Source of the DNA: Bradyrhizobium sp. AZCC 1721
GTDB taxonomy: Bacteria; Pseudomonadota; Alphaproteobacteria; Rhizobiales; Xanthobacteraceae
Length of the DNA: 64,000 nt
Assembly: GCF_036924715.1 (NCBI RefSeq)
Contig: NZ_JAZHSB010000001.1
Span: 2,347,001 to 2,411,000 of the forward strand
Direction: 5' to 3'
Position numbers and translations under genes: made by a program. This document shows positions 16,064-25,986 of the stretch, piece by piece. The number at the start of each line of letters is the position of its first letter. Positions within the stretch are counted from its first letter, which is position 1. The notes beneath the pieces are model-generated. The model ran no database searches. It saw only the letters and a program-made list of their open reading frames with translations, and had not been told where the DNA came from.

Positions 16064-16194
16064 GTCGTCCCTGCGAACGCAGGGACCCATAACCACAGCC
16101 GTTCGTTATTTGTATCGGCTGTTGCTCCAGCACGGCGCCACATAACCATCGGTGGTTATGGGTCCCGGGTCGCGCTTCGCTTGCCCGGGACGAC
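16064..16194. repeat. family C palindromic repeat (GTCGTCCCTGCG type), copy 1
   Basis: GTCGTCCCTGCGAACGCAGGG followed by ACCCATAACCAC at the left pairs with GTGGTTATGGGTCCC and CCCGGGACGAC at the right. CCCTGCGAACGCAGGG is itself a small hairpin. It lies between convergent genes. Three related copies occur later in the window. Confidence 0.85.
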
Positions 16195-16203
16195 GGAGCG
16201 AGT

Positions 16204-17115
16204 TCACTTTCTCACAATCCTTCGGCAATGCTCCCACGCGGCGCGCATCAGGTTCTCGCTCGCTTCCGGCGTGCGGAACGCCGAATGCGCCGACAGCGTC
16301 ACGTTCGACAGTTTGGTCAGCGGATGATCCGCCGGCAGCGGTTCGATGTTGAAGACGTCGAGGCCGGCATGGCGGATCTGGCCCGATTTCAGCGCCTCGA
16401 TCATCGCTTCCTCGTCGACGATGGCGCCGCGTGCGGTGTTGATCAGGATGACGCCGGGCTTCATCGCCTCGATGCAGGCGCGCGAGATCAATCCACGCGT
16501 TTCGTCGTTGAGCAACAGATGGATCGAGACGACGTCGCTCTCGGTCAAGAGTTCGTCGAGATCGACGAACTCGACTTTCGGATGCTTCTTCGGCGATCGG
16601 TTCCAGGCGACGACGCGCATGCCCGAGCCGATCGCGATCCGCGCCACTTCCGCGGCGATGCCGCCAAAGCCGATCAGGCCGAGCGTCTTGCCGGTCAGTT
16701 GCATGCCGTCGTCGCGCAGCCAATTGCCGGCGCGGATACCGCGATCCATTTTCGCAAGTCCGCGCGCGCCTTCCCACATCAGCGCAACAGCGCATTCGGC
16801 GACCGCGGTGTCGCCATAGCCCTTGATCAGGTGCACCTGGATCCCGAGCTCGGCGAGCTCTTCCGGATTCATGTAGCTGCGTGCGCCGGTGCCGAGAAAC
16901 ACCACGTGCTTCAGTCCCGTGCATTTCTTCGCGATATCGGTCGGCAGCGCGGTGTGATCGACGATCGCGATCTCGGCGCCGTCGAGGATCCCAGGATATT
17001 GATCCGAGGTGATATCGGGATCCCGGTGGATCAGCACCTCGGGATCGCCGGGGTTCTGAAGCCGCTCAAAGATCACGGCCAGCGATTCATTGGCGTCGAC
17101 GAAAACTCCGCGCAC
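16204..17115 (-). CDS. D-isomer-specific 2-hydroxyacid dehydrogenase
   Basis: 303 residues. The NAD domain carries GLIGFGGIAAEVARIA (G-x-G-x2-G type), the arginine region is INTARGAIVDEEAM, the glutamate is in HAGLDVFNIEPLP, and the catalytic histidine is in LSAHSAFRTPEA. Together these define the family that reduces 2-oxoacids to D-2-hydroxyacids or the reverse. It is 27 bases downstream of the M20 gene on the same strand, and with the LysR gene it probably forms one unit. The specific acid is unknown; a sugar-acid or branched substrate fits the neighbouring importer. Confidence 0.88.
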   Translation of the reverse strand: MRGVFVDANESLAVIFERLQNPGDPEVLIHRDPDITSDQYPGILDGAEIAIVDHTALPTDIAKKCTGLKHVVFLGTGARSYMNPEELAELGIQVHLIKGYGDTAVAECAVALMWEGARGLAKMDRGIRAGNWLRDDGMQLTGKTLGLIGFGGIAAEVARIAIGSGMRVVAWNRSPKKHPKVEFVDLDELLTESDVVSIHLLLNDETRGLISRACIEAMKPGVILINTARGAIVDEEAMIEALKSGQIRHAGLDVFNIEPLPADHPLTKLSNVTLSAHSAFRTPEASENLMRAAWEHCRRIVRK

Positions 17116-17142
17116 GGCATTCCCTCGTTTCTTGGTTTGATA

Positions 17143-18393
17143 TCAGGACGCGACGCCGGCCAGCGCCAGCACGGTATGCATCAGCACGTTGGCGCCTGCC
17201 GCGCAATCGGCTTGCGTGGCGTCCTCGAGCTCGTTGTGGCTGATGCCGTCCTTGCAGGGCACGAACACCATGGCGGCCGGCATCACGGTGTTGAGGTTGC
17301 AGGCATCGTGGCCGGCACCGGAGGTGATGCGGCGATGCGAATAGCCGAGCATTTTTGCGGCGTTCTCCACCGCATCCACCAGCTTGGGATCGAAATGGGT
17401 CGGCGGCTTGCGCCAGATCAGGTCGAACTGGACATCGACCTTGCGTCGCGCCGCGATCTCGGCGATCGCCGCGCGCAAATCCCTGTCCAGCGCATCCATG
17501 ATGGCAGCATCGGCGCTGCGGCAATCCACCGTGAAGGCGATCTCGCCGGGAATGACGTTGCGCGAGGGATTGGCGATCACGGCTTCGCCGACGGTTCCAA
17601 CTGCCTTCGGCCCGTGCTTCTTGGCGATTGCTTCCATCGCCAGCACGATTTCCGACAGCGTCGCCAGCGCGTCGCGGCGCAGCGGCATCGGCGTCGAGCC
17701 GGCATGGCTCTCGAAGCCGGTGATCTTGCCGTCATACCATAGAACTCCCTGCCCGGAATCGACCACGCCGATGGTCTTGTTCTCGGCCTCCAGGATCGGC
17801 CCCTGTTCGATATGCAGCTCGACGAAGCCAGAGAATTTTTGGCGACCCACCGGCGCGTCACCGCGATAGCTGATGCTATCAAGCGCCTGCGCCACCGTGA
17901 CGCCCTCGGCGTCCTTGCGCGACAGAATGTCGTCGGTGGTGAAATCGCCGACGTATGCGGCGGAAGCCATCATCGCCGGCGCGAACCGCGAGCCTTCCTC
18001 GTTGGTCCAGTTGCAGATGCAGATCGGCGTTTCAGTCTCGATGCCCGCATCATTGAGCGTACGAACCACTTCCAGCGCCGCCAGCGTGCCGAGCACGCCG
18101 TCATATTTTCCGCCGGTCGGTTGGGTGTCGAGATGCGAGCCGAGCCCGACCGGCGCTTTCGACATGTCGCGTCCCTTGCGCAGGCCGAACATCGAGCCGA
18201 GCGCATCCACATGCACTTCGAGCCCGGCGGCCTCGCACCGCTCGCGGAACCAGTCGCGTACCTGCTTGTCTTCAGGCCCGAGCGTCAGCCGCCGCACGCC
18301 GCCTTTCGGTGTCGCGCCGAATTTGGCGGTTTCGTGAATTGTGCCCCACAGCCGGGCAGAATCGATTTGCAGGTTGGAAGCGATCTTGGTCAT
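17143..18393 (-). CDS. M20 family amidohydrolase (N-carbamoyl-L-amino acid hydrolase / allantoate amidohydrolase type)
   Basis: 416 residues. Binuclear metal ligands are visible: GSHLDTQPTGGKYDG (His, Asp), TNEEGSRFAP (Glu) and ELHIEQG (His), with the dimerisation-domain SHAGSTPM and a C-terminal His in CKDGISHNELE. This pattern belongs to the hydantoinase/carbamoylase branch, which cleaves C-N bonds of ureido acids. It lies between a LysR regulator and a 2-hydroxyacid dehydrogenase on the same strand, pointing to catabolism of a nitrogen-containing acid. A ureidoglycolate or N-carbamoyl amino acid substrate is possible but unproven. Confidence 0.88.
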   Translation of the reverse strand: MTKIASNLQIDSARLWGTIHETAKFGATPKGGVRRLTLGPEDKQVRDWFRERCEAAGLEVHVDALGSMFGLRKGRDMSKAPVGLGSHLDTQPTGGKYDGVLGTLAALEVVRTLNDAGIETETPICICNWTNEEGSRFAPAMMASAAYVGDFTTDDILSRKDAEGVTVAQALDSISYRGDAPVGRQKFSGFVELHIEQGPILEAENKTIGVVDSGQGVLWYDGKITGFESHAGSTPMPLRRDALATLSEIVLAMEAIAKKHGPKAVGTVGEAVIANPSRNVIPGEIAFTVDCRSADAAIMDALDRDLRAAIAEIAARRKVDVQFDLIWRKPPTHFDPKLVDAVENAAKMLGYSHRRITSGAGHDACNLNTVMPAAMVFVPCKDGISHNELEDATQADCAAGANVLMHTVLALAGVAS

Positions 18394-18453
18394 GCACTGT
18401 TCCGGATGGTCTGCTGGCAGGCGGCGCGCTTGTTCATTCTTGTTCGGTTATTT

Positions 18454-19371
18454 TCAATGACGCGCCTGCGGCGGCGCGTCAACAATGACGCCTCCTCGCG
18501 CCAGGCTGGCCGCAAGTTCGACCACGCGCTCCACCGCGACCGTGTCGGGGGAGGCGAGCCAGCTTGCCGAAAACGTCAGCGGCGCCAATTGCAGATTGGT
18601 CGACAGCAATTGTAGCCGCCCGTTTGCCATGTCGTCCTCGACGATCGCAGTCGGTATCAGGGCGATACCGAGACCTTCGATCGCCATGTGGATAACGGTT
18701 GCGAGCGAGGCGCTGGCGTGCAGCCGTATCGGCGGCAGGTCAGGGCGGTTGAACAGGGAGCGCACGATTTCATAGGGCTGGGTACGGCGCGAAAACGTGA
18801 TGATGGGGAACTTCGCCAGGTCGTGCAGCGTCAGTTCCTGCTTGCCGAGGCCGAGCGAGGGGCTGGCCGTAAAGCCCACCGGATAATCGCACAGTGCCCG
18901 GTTGTTGACCATTGGCGCCGTCAGCGGGCCGAGCACGAAGGCGAGTTCGATCTCCTGCGCCAACAGCCGGTTGCGCAAATTCGAGGTGATGTCGACCTCG
19001 ATCTCGAGCGAGAGGTTAGGGTAGGCGTAATTGACGCTCTTGATCAGTTGCGGCAGCCAGGTGTGCACGATGGTTTCGGCGACACCGAGCCGCAGCACGC
19101 CGCGCATCGCCGAGCGATCGCCGACCACCGCGAGCATTTCCGAGCGCAGCCCGATCAGCTTCTCGGCATAGACCATCAATTGCCGTCCGCTCGGCGTCGG
19201 CAGCACCATGCGACGGTCGCGCTGCAAGAGCTTCACGCCCACCTCACGCTCGAGCTGGGCGATCCGCTGCGAAATCGCCGGCTGCGTCGTGTTCAGCTTC
19301 TGGGCAGCGCCGCGAAAGCTGCCAAGCGTCACCACCCACATGAAAGTCTCAATTGCCTTGAAATCAGTCAT
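18454..19371 (-). CDS. LysR family transcriptional regulator
   Basis: 305 residues. The N-terminal winged helix-turn-helix (AAQKLNTTQPAISQRIAQLEREVG, about residues 22-45) is typical, followed by the periplasmic-binding-like effector domain (about 90-295). It is upstream of the M20 and 2-hydroxyacid dehydrogenase genes on the minus strand and divergent from the DUF1445 gene and the importer, the classical LysR arrangement, so it likely regulates both arms from the 90-base gap. The effector is unknown. Confidence 0.93.
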   Translation of the reverse strand: MTDFKAIETFMWVVTLGSFRGAAQKLNTTQPAISQRIAQLEREVGVKLLQRDRRMVLPTPSGRQLMVYAEKLIGLRSEMLAVVGDRSAMRGVLRLGVAETIVHTWLPQLIKSVNYAYPNLSLEIEVDITSNLRNRLLAQEIELAFVLGPLTAPMVNNRALCDYPVGFTASPSLGLGKQELTLHDLAKFPIITFSRRTQPYEIVRSLFNRPDLPPIRLHASASLATVIHMAIEGLGIALIPTAIVEDDMANGRLQLLSTNLQLAPLTFSASWLASPDTVAVERVVELAASLARGGVIVDAPPQARH

Positions 19372-19391
19372 GCACCCTCAGCCCGCAGCTT

Positions 19392-19440
19392 GATAATTGA
19401 TGTTTATCGAACTTGATTAGAAAAGAAGATTAGACATTAT
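19392..19440 (+). promoter_or_regulatory. candidate LysR operator and promoter in divergent gap
   Basis: GATAA (19392-19396) and TTATC (19404-19408) form a perfect inverted repeat with 7 bases between, the right geometry for a LysR box. Downstream lies TTGATT (19413-19418), 16 bases, then CATTAT (19435-19440), a plausible promoter for the DUF1445 gene. The gap is AT-rich compared with its surroundings. Confidence 0.45.
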
Positions 19441-19461
19441 CATAGCCATATGCGGGAGTAG

Positions 19462-20313
19462 ATGTCGATAAGAATGGAAGCGGGGACAACGATGACCGGC
19501 TTGGCGAGGACGGAAACTACGGGCCGCGATAGGCCAGACTTATCGCCCAGCGTGGCAGCCCGGCATGCGTGCCGCAACGGCATGGCCACTCACACAGCGG
19601 GTGTGGCCAACGGCTTCGTCCAGGGCAATCTTGCGATCCTGCCCGAGAAGTTAGCGGCCGCGTTTCACCGGTTCTGTCAACTCAATCCCAAACCATGCCC
19701 GATCATCGGCATGTCCGACGTCGGCGATCCCCGCATTCCCGCGCTCGGCCTCGATCTCGATATCCGTACCGACCTGCCGCGCTATCGCATCTGGCGCGAC
19801 GGCGAAATCGTCGAGGAGCCGACCGACATCATGGCGCACTGGCGCGATGATCTGGTCGCCTTCGTGCTCGGCTGCTCGTTTTCCTTCGAAGAGGCGCTGC
19901 TGGAGGAAGGTCTGCCGATCCGCCATATCGAGCGCGATGTGCGCGTGCCGATGTTCCGCACCAATATCGCCTGCAGCCCCGCTTGTCCGTTTGCCGGGCC
20001 GATGGTGGTGACGATGCGGCCGTTCAAGCCAGCGGATGCGATACGCGCGATACAGATCACCTCGCGTTTTCCGTCGGTGCACGGTGCGCCCGTCCACATC
20101 GGTCTTCCGCAATCGATCGGCATCGCCGACCTCGCCAAACCCGACTACGGAGATCCGGTGCCTGTGGAGGCCGACGAAATTCCGGTGTTCTGGGCTTGCG
20201 GCGTGACGCCGCAATCGGTGATCGCAGCCGCCAAGGTGCCGTTTGCGATTACGCATGCGCCCGGATTGATGCTGGTGACCGATCTCAGGAACAAGGCGCT
20301 TGCCGTGCTTTGA
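19462..20313 (+). CDS. DUF1445 / YcsI-type putative hydro-lyase
   Basis: Up to 283 residues. It matches the DUF1445 (UPF0317) family, annotated as putative hydro-lyase and related to mitochondrial D-glutamate cyclase. Conserved parts are [19 protein letters not shown], the cysteine-rich [23 protein letters not shown] and the C-terminal [23 protein letters not shown]. Starts at 19462, 19474 or 19492 are possible; 19492 has GGGGA with good spacing, so the first ten residues are uncertain. It is the first gene rightward from the LysR divergent region, 82 bases before the importer's binding protein. The chemical role in this context is unknown. Confidence 0.8.
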   Translation: MSIRMEAGTTMTGLARTETTGRDRPDLSPSVAARHACRNGMATHTAGVANGFVQGNLAILPEKLAAAFHRFCQLNPKPCPIIGMSDVGDPRIPALGLDLDIRTDLPRYRIWRDGEIVEEPTDIMAHWRDDLVAFVLGCSFSFEEALLEEGLPIRHIERDVRVPMFRTNIACSPACPFAGPMVVTMRPFKPADAIRAIQITSRFPSVHGAPVHIGLPQSIGIADLAKPDYGDPVPVEADEIPVFWACGVTPQSVIAAAKVPFAITHAPGLMLVTDLRNKALAVL

Positions 20314-20395
20314 TGCAGCCCGTGCTGCTCATTGAGGCTTTACCGTACCCTTCGCCCGTTTCATCGATAGTTGCCGACCCACAAAGGATATCGCC

Positions 20396-21640
20396 ATGAA
20401 CATCACGCGCCGTAACGTCTTGCTTGGAGCTACTGCTGCCGCTGCGCTCGGCCCGATTGCCGCGCGCGCCCAAACGTCCGAAGTGGTGATCGGCGTGATC
20501 TATCCGTTTTCCGGCGCCAGTGCGCAGATGGGCGTCGACGCGCAGAAGTCGTTCGAGACTGCGCTCGACATCATCAACAAGAACCACGATTTCGATTTGC
20601 CGCTGGCGAAGGGCGAGGGATTGCCCGGCCTCGGCGGCGCCAAGATCCGCCTCGTCTTCGCCGATCATCAGGCCGACCCGCAGAAGGGCCGCGCCGAGAC
20701 CGAGCGCCTGATCACCCAGGAAAAAGTCTGCGCCGTCATCGGCACCTATCAGAGCGCGGTTGCCGTCACCGTCAGCCAGATCTGCGAGCGTTACCAGGTC
20801 CCGTTCATCTCGGCGGACAATTCCTCGCCGAGCCTGCACAAGCGCGGCCTCAAATTCTATTTCCGCGCAGCTCCCCATGACGAGATGTTCTCGGCCGCGA
20901 TGTTCAACTTCTTCGATGCGATGAAGAAGAAGGGCACCAAGATCGACACGCTGGCGCTGTTCCATGAGGACACCATTTTCGGCACCGACTCCGCCAACAC
21001 CCAGCTCAAGCTGGCCTCTGAGCGTGGCTACAAAGTCATCTCCGACATCAAGTACCGCTCCAACTCGCCGTCCTTGTCGGCGGAAGTACAGCAGCTCAAG
21101 ACGGCGAATGCCGACGTGCTGATGCCCTCGAGCTACACCACCGACGGCATATTGCTGGTCAAGACCATGGCCGAGCTCGGCTACAAGCCGAACGCGATCG
21201 TGGCGCAGAACGCCGGCTTCTCCGAAAAGGCGCTGTATGATGCGGTCGGCGACAAGCTCGAAGGCGTGATCTCGCGCGGCAGCTTCTCGCTCGATCTCGC
21301 TGCCAAGCGGCCGATGGTCGGCAAGGTCAACGCCATGTTCAAGGAGAAGTCGGGCAAGGATTTTAACGACCTCACCTCGCGCCAGTTCATGGGGCTGTTG
21401 GTGATGGCCGACGCCATCAACCGCGCCAAGTCGACCGACGGCGAGAAGATCCGCGAGGCGCTGGTCGCCACCGACATTCCGGGCGAGCAGACCATCATGC
21501 CCTGGAAGCGCGTCAAGTTCGACGAGCTGGGCCAAAACAACGACGCCGACCCGGTGCTGCTGCAATATATCGGCGGCAAGTTCGTCACCATCTTCCCGCC
21601 ACAGGCCGCCATCGCCGAAGCCGTCTGGCCGATGAAATAG
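20396..21640 (+). CDS. ABC transporter substrate-binding protein, branched-chain amino acid type
   Basis: 414 residues. The N-terminus MNITRRNVLLGATAAAALG followed by an ARAQ cleavage site looks like a twin-arginine or Sec signal, so the protein is periplasmic. The mature part is a LivK-type (peripheral-binding-protein type I) fold, with VIYPFSGASAQMGVDAQKS and VIGTYQSAVAVTVSQI. Such proteins bind not only branched amino acids but also aromatic acids, urea and small organic acids, so the substrate cannot be named. It heads an importer operon with two permeases and two ATPases. Confidence 0.9.
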   Translation: MNITRRNVLLGATAAAALGPIAARAQTSEVVIGVIYPFSGASAQMGVDAQKSFETALDIINKNHDFDLPLAKGEGLPGLGGAKIRLVFADHQADPQKGRAETERLITQEKVCAVIGTYQSAVAVTVSQICERYQVPFISADNSSPSLHKRGLKFYFRAAPHDEMFSAAMFNFFDAMKKKGTKIDTLALFHEDTIFGTDSANTQLKLASERGYKVISDIKYRSNSPSLSAEVQQLKTANADVLMPSSYTTDGILLVKTMAELGYKPNAIVAQNAGFSEKALYDAVGDKLEGVISRGSFSLDLAAKRPMVGKVNAMFKEKSGKDFNDLTSRQFMGLLVMADAINRAKSTDGEKIREALVATDIPGEQTIMPWKRVKFDELGQNNDADPVLLQYIGGKFVTIFPPQAAIAEAVWPMK

Positions 21641-21701
21641 ACTCGGCGCTGGAGGCGGGAGGGGACATGACAGGGACCAGTATTGAGAGACTGTCGCCTC
21701 T

Positions 21702-21786
21702 CGTCATTGCGAGGAGCGCAGCGACGAAGCAATCCATCGTGCCGCACGAAGAAAGAATGGATTGCTTCGCTTCGCTCGCAATGACG
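21702..21786. repeat. family A palindromic repeat, copy 4 (inside importer operon)
   Basis: CGTCATTGCGAG and CGCAATGACG arms with GAAGCAATCCAT and ATGGATTGCTTC inside. It lies between the binding-protein gene and the first permease and may modulate relative expression, since binding proteins are usually needed in excess. Confidence 0.88.
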
Positions 21787-21824
21787 GGCGGCGAGAGCAA
21801 TGCCTCCGTTCTGGAGCAACAACC

Positions 21825-22703
21825 ATGACCGCCGAAACCATCATTCAAAGCCTGGCGAGCGGCCTGCTCATGGGCCTGCTCTACGGCCTTATCGCCGTCG
21901 GCCTCGCGCTGATCTTCGGGCTGATGGACGTCGTGAACTTCGCCCATGGCGAGTTCCTGATGATCGCGATGTACGCGACGTTCTTCCTGTTCGTGTTCTT
22001 TGCGATCGATCCCTTGCTGTCGGCGCCGCTGGTCGCCGCGGCGCTATTCGTATTCGGGGCCGTGGTCTATCTATTAATTGTGCGTTTTGCCGTGCGCGCG
22101 AAAGCCAATGCCGGCATGGTGCAGATCTTCTCGACATTCGGTTTGGCCATCGTCATGCGCGGCCTGGCGCAATACTTCTTCACGCCGGACTATCGCAGCG
22201 TCACCCATTCCTGGCTCGGCGGCAAAACTGTCTCGATCGCCGGGATCTACCTGCCGGTGCCGCAACTGGTCGGGGCGCTCGTGGCAATCGCCGCCTTTGG
22301 CGCGCTCTATCTCTTCATCAACCGCACCGATTTCGGCCGCGCGCTGGAAGCGACCCGCGAGGATGCCGGTGCGGTGGCGCTGGTCGGCATCGACAAGAAC
22401 AAGGTGTTTGCGCTGGGCTGGGGCCTCGGCGCGGCGCTGGTGGGCCTCGCCGGGGCGGTCATGGCGATCTTCTTCTACATCTACCCTGACGTCGGCGCCT
22501 CGTTCGCTCTGATCGCCTATGTCACGGTGGCGCTCGGCGGCTTCGGCAGCGTGTTCGGCGCCTTCGCCGGCGGCATCATCGTCGGCCTCGTCGAGGCCAC
22601 GACCGCCATGTTGCTGCCGCCGTCGCTCAAGGCGGTCGGCATCTATGCCGTCTATCTCCTTGTGGTTTTTGTCCGCCCGCGCGGCCTGTTCGGATCGATG
22701 TGA
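21825..22703 (+). CDS. ABC transporter permease, LivH type
   Basis: 292 residues with about eight membrane helices. The N-terminus (SGLLMGLLYGLIAVGLALIF) and the EAA-like loop near DFGRALEATREDAGAVALVGI identify the LivH branch of importer permeases. ATG at 21825 is chosen because it gives the usual family N-terminus; a frame extending upstream enters the palindromic repeat. Its stop overlaps the next start (TGATG at 22701-22705), so translation with the second permease is coupled. Confidence 0.92.
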   Translation: MTAETIIQSLASGLLMGLLYGLIAVGLALIFGLMDVVNFAHGEFLMIAMYATFFLFVFFAIDPLLSAPLVAAALFVFGAVVYLLIVRFAVRAKANAGMVQIFSTFGLAIVMRGLAQYFFTPDYRSVTHSWLGGKTVSIAGIYLPVPQLVGALVAIAAFGALYLFINRTDFGRALEATREDAGAVALVGIDKNKVFALGWGLGAALVGLAGAVMAIFFYIYPDVGASFALIAYVTVALGGFGSVFGAFAGGIIVGLVEATTAMLLPPSLKAVGIYAVYLLVVFVRPRGLFGSM

Positions 22704-23710
22704 TGGATACCGCTTTCGCAGAACGCCGCCGCCGCGACCTCATCGTCGCCGTTGTTCTCGCCGCGATTGCGGCCACCGTCCCGCTGTTCGTCAAAGACGT
22801 CTACGTCCAGAACATCATGGTGCTGACGCTGATGTGGGGTGCGCTGTCGCAAAGCTGGAACATCCTTTCCGGCTATTGCGGGCAGATCTCGCTCGGCCAC
22901 GCGCTCTACTTCGGGCTTGGCGCCTATACCACCGCGCTGCTGTTTACCAAATTCGGGGTGCTGCCATGGTTCGGCATGCTCGGCGGCGGCGTGATTTCCG
23001 CGCTCATCGCGATGGCGCTCGGCTATCCCTGTTTCCGGCTGCGCGGACATTACTTCGTCATCGCCACCATCGTCATTGCCGAAATCGGTCTGCTGCTGTT
23101 CCACAATTGGGATTGGGCTGGTGCTGCGATGGGCATCGAAATTCCGGCACGTGGCGATAGCTGGCTGAAATTCCAGTTCCCACGCAGCAAGCTGCCATAT
23201 TTTTACTTCGCGCTGGCGCTGGCTTGCGTCGCCTGGTTCGTTACCTGGTGGCTGGAAGATTCCAAGTGGGGCTATTGGTGGCGCGCGGTGAAGGACAATC
23301 CGGAAGCCGCTGAAAGCCTCGGCGTGGTCGTGTTCAATTCCAAGATGGGCGCGGCGGCGGTATCGGCATTCCTGGTCGCAGTCGGCGGCAGCTTCTATGC
23401 GCAGTTCGTCTACTTTATCGATCCCGAGAGCGTCATGGGCTTTCAGTTCTCGCTGCTGATGGCGTTGCCAGCGGTGCTCGGCGGCATCGGCACGCTGTGG
23501 GGGCCGATGCTGGGCGCTGTCATCCTGATCCCGCTCACCGAATTGACGCGCTCCTATGTCGGTGGGTCCGGCCGCGGTGTCGACCTGATCGTCTATGGCG
23601 GCCTGATCATTGCGATCTCGCTGGCGCGGCCGCAGGGGCTGATCGGCCTGTTCTCGTTCAAAGGCCTTTCAGGGCTGTTTGCGCCCAAGCGCAAGGAGGC
23701 TGTCCGATGA
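22703..23710 (+). CDS. ABC transporter permease, LivM type
   Basis: 335 residues, about eight to ten membrane helices. The [25 protein letters not shown] segment and the cytoplasmic loop [17 protein letters not shown] are LivM hallmarks. ATG at 22703 overlaps the LivH-type stop; the GTG just before it at 22700 is less likely. The end overlaps the ATPase start by 4 bases (ATGA). It pairs with the LivH-type protein to form the membrane channel. Confidence 0.92.
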   Translation: MDTAFAERRRRDLIVAVVLAAIAATVPLFVKDVYVQNIMVLTLMWGALSQSWNILSGYCGQISLGHALYFGLGAYTTALLFTKFGVLPWFGMLGGGVISALIAMALGYPCFRLRGHYFVIATIVIAEIGLLLFHNWDWAGAAMGIEIPARGDSWLKFQFPRSKLPYFYFALALACVAWFVTWWLEDSKWGYWWRAVKDNPEAAESLGVVVFNSKMGAAAVSAFLVAVGGSFYAQFVYFIDPESVMGFQFSLLMALPAVLGGIGTLWGPMLGAVILIPLTELTRSYVGGSGRGVDLIVYGGLIIAISLARPQGLIGLFSFKGLSGLFAPKRKEAVR

Positions 23711-24421
23711 CGCCTCTTCTGGAAACCCGCGGCGTCTGGCAACGTTTTGGCGGCCTGATCGCCAACAGCGACGTGTCGATTTCGGTCGGACGCGGCGAGA
23801 TCGTCGGCCTGATCGGCCCGAACGGCGCCGGCAAGTCGACGCTGTTCAACCTGATCGCGGGCGTGCTGCCGCCGACCCAAGGCTCGATCATCTTCGACGG
23901 CGAGGATGTCACCGCGCTACCGGCGGCGGAGCGCTGCCAGCGCGGCATCGGCCGCACCTTCCAGGTCGTGAAAAGTTTCGAGACCATGACCGTGATCGAC
24001 AACGTCATCGTCGGCGCGCTGGTCCGTACCACCGTGATGCGCGATGCGCGGCGCAAGGCGCATGAGGTGCTGGAGTTCTGTGGCCTTGGCCCGCGCGCCA
24101 ACGTGCTCGCCAGCGATCTGGTCCCGTCCGAAAAGCGCCGGCTCGAGGTGGCGCGGGCGCTGGCGACCGAACCGAAACTGCTGCTGCTGGATGAGGTGCT
24201 CACGGGGCTTACGCCGGTCGAGGCCAAGACCGGCGTTGAACTAGTACGCAAGGTGCGCGACACCGGCGTCACCGTGCTGATGGTTGAGCATGTCATGGAA
24301 ATCGTGATGCCGCTGGTCGACCGCGCCATCGTGCTGGATCTCGGCAAGGTGCTGGTCGAGGGCAAGCCTGCGGACGTGGTTCGCGACCCGAAAGTCATCA
24401 CCGCCTATCTGGGGGATCGTC

Positions 24422-24438
<17 letters not shown>
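23707..24438 (+). CDS. ABC transporter ATP-binding protein, LivG type
   Basis: 243 residues. Walker A is [14 protein letters not shown]. The signature-like segment is unusual: where LSGGQ is expected the sequence reads [19 protein letters not shown]. Walker B is [13 protein letters not shown], with Glu present, and the H-loop is VEHVMEIV. LivG-type ATPases usually have LSYGEQR; here LVPSEKR is a clear departure. The frame is otherwise intact and overlaps both neighbours, so the protein is probably functional, with the partner ATPase providing a normal signature. Confidence 0.9.
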
Positions 24439-25126
<688 letters not shown>

Positions 25127-25130
25127 TGCC

Positions 25131-25213
25131 GTAGGATGGGTAGAGCGAAGCGAAACCCATCAATTCCATTCCGCGGAGAGATGATGGGTTTCGCTGCGCT
25201 CTACCCATCCTAC
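25131..25213. repeat. family B palindromic repeat (GTAGGATGGGT type), copy at otnC end
   Basis: GTAGGATGGGTAGAGCG pairs perfectly with CGCTCTACCCATCCTAC, and GCGAAACCCAT pairs with ATGGGTTTCGC inside. It lies between convergent genes. The otnC stop codon (complement of 25210-25212) is made from its last bases. Confidence 0.9.
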
Positions 25214-25869
25214 GAGTGTCCATGCTCCGGCAGCGTCAGCCCAAACGTCTTCGCCAAATCCTTCACCTGCGCCGGCGACAGATACCGCGGGTTCAGCCCG
25301 CGCAGCAGCAGATAGAGCTTCGCCGTCTCCTCCAGTTCCTCCATCGCGAACACCGCCGCTTCAAGGGTGTCGCCTGACACCACCGGGCCATGGTTGGCGA
25401 GCAGCACGGAAGAGTACTTCCCGGCCAGTCCCTTGATGGCGTCGGCGACGGCGGGATCACCGGGCCGATAGTAGGGCACGAGCGCGGTGTGCCCGCATTT
25501 CATCACGTAATAGGCCGTCATCGGCGGCAGCGCGGCGCGGGGGTCGATCTCGGGCAGCATCGACAGCGCGACTGAGTGAGTCGAATGCAGATGCACGACC
25601 GCGCGTGCCGCGCCGCGGGTCTGGTAGAGCGCGGTGTGCAGCGGCACTTCCTTGGTTGGCGCGTCGCCAGATACCAGCCGTCCGTCGGGCCCGAGCCGCG
25701 ACATTCGGGCCGGATCGAGGAAGCCGAGCGAGGCGTTGGTCGGCGTCACCAGCCAGCCGCCGTCATCGAGTTTCACGCTGATATTGCCGGAGGAGCCCGG
25801 CGTTAGCCCGCGCTCGAACAGCGAGCGGCCGAAGCGGCAGATTTCCTCGCGGAGCCTTGTTTCGCTCAT
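25210..25869 (-). CDS. otnC: 3-oxo-tetronate 4-phosphate decarboxylase (class II aldolase family)
   Basis: 219 residues of the class II aldolase/adducin family. The phosphate-binding SSGNISVKLDDG, the first zinc histidines in VVHLHSTHSV and the later His in LLANHGPVV are all present. In the acid-sugar pathway this enzyme decarboxylates 3-oxo-tetronate 4-phosphate to dihydroxyacetone phosphate. The identification rests on divergence from ltnD-otnI-otnK, the known set. Start ATG at 25869. Its TAG stop falls inside a palindromic repeat, so the final residue context has been set by the repeat. Confidence 0.9.
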   Translation of the reverse strand: MSETRLREEICRFGRSLFERGLTPGSSGNISVKLDDGGWLVTPTNASLGFLDPARMSRLGPDGRLVSGDAPTKEVPLHTALYQTRGAARAVVHLHSTHSVALSMLPEIDPRAALPPMTAYYVMKCGHTALVPYYRPGDPAVADAIKGLAGKYSSVLLANHGPVVSGDTLEAAVFAMEELEETAKLYLLLRGLNPRYLSPAQVKDLAKTFGLTLPEHGHS

Positions 25870-25911
25870 GGACCGACCTCTTTTCCGCCTTGTCTCACGC
25901 TTTGGCAGCGC

Positions 25912-25942
25912 GGCCAAGCCGTGATACGCAGGGGCCAAGCCG
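25912..25942. promoter_or_regulatory. direct repeats in otnC-ltnD divergent gap
   Basis: GGCCAAGCCG occurs twice, at 25912-25921 and 25933-25942, exactly 21 bases apart (two helical turns), in the 117-base gap that must hold both promoters. The first copy also forms an imperfect inverted repeat with TTTGGC at 25901-25906. A dimeric regulator site is a reasonable reading, but no regulator gene is adjacent. Confidence 0.4.
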
Positions 25943-25986
25943 CCGGCCGAATGGCCGCTGGACAGAAACCATCGAGGAACCGCCGC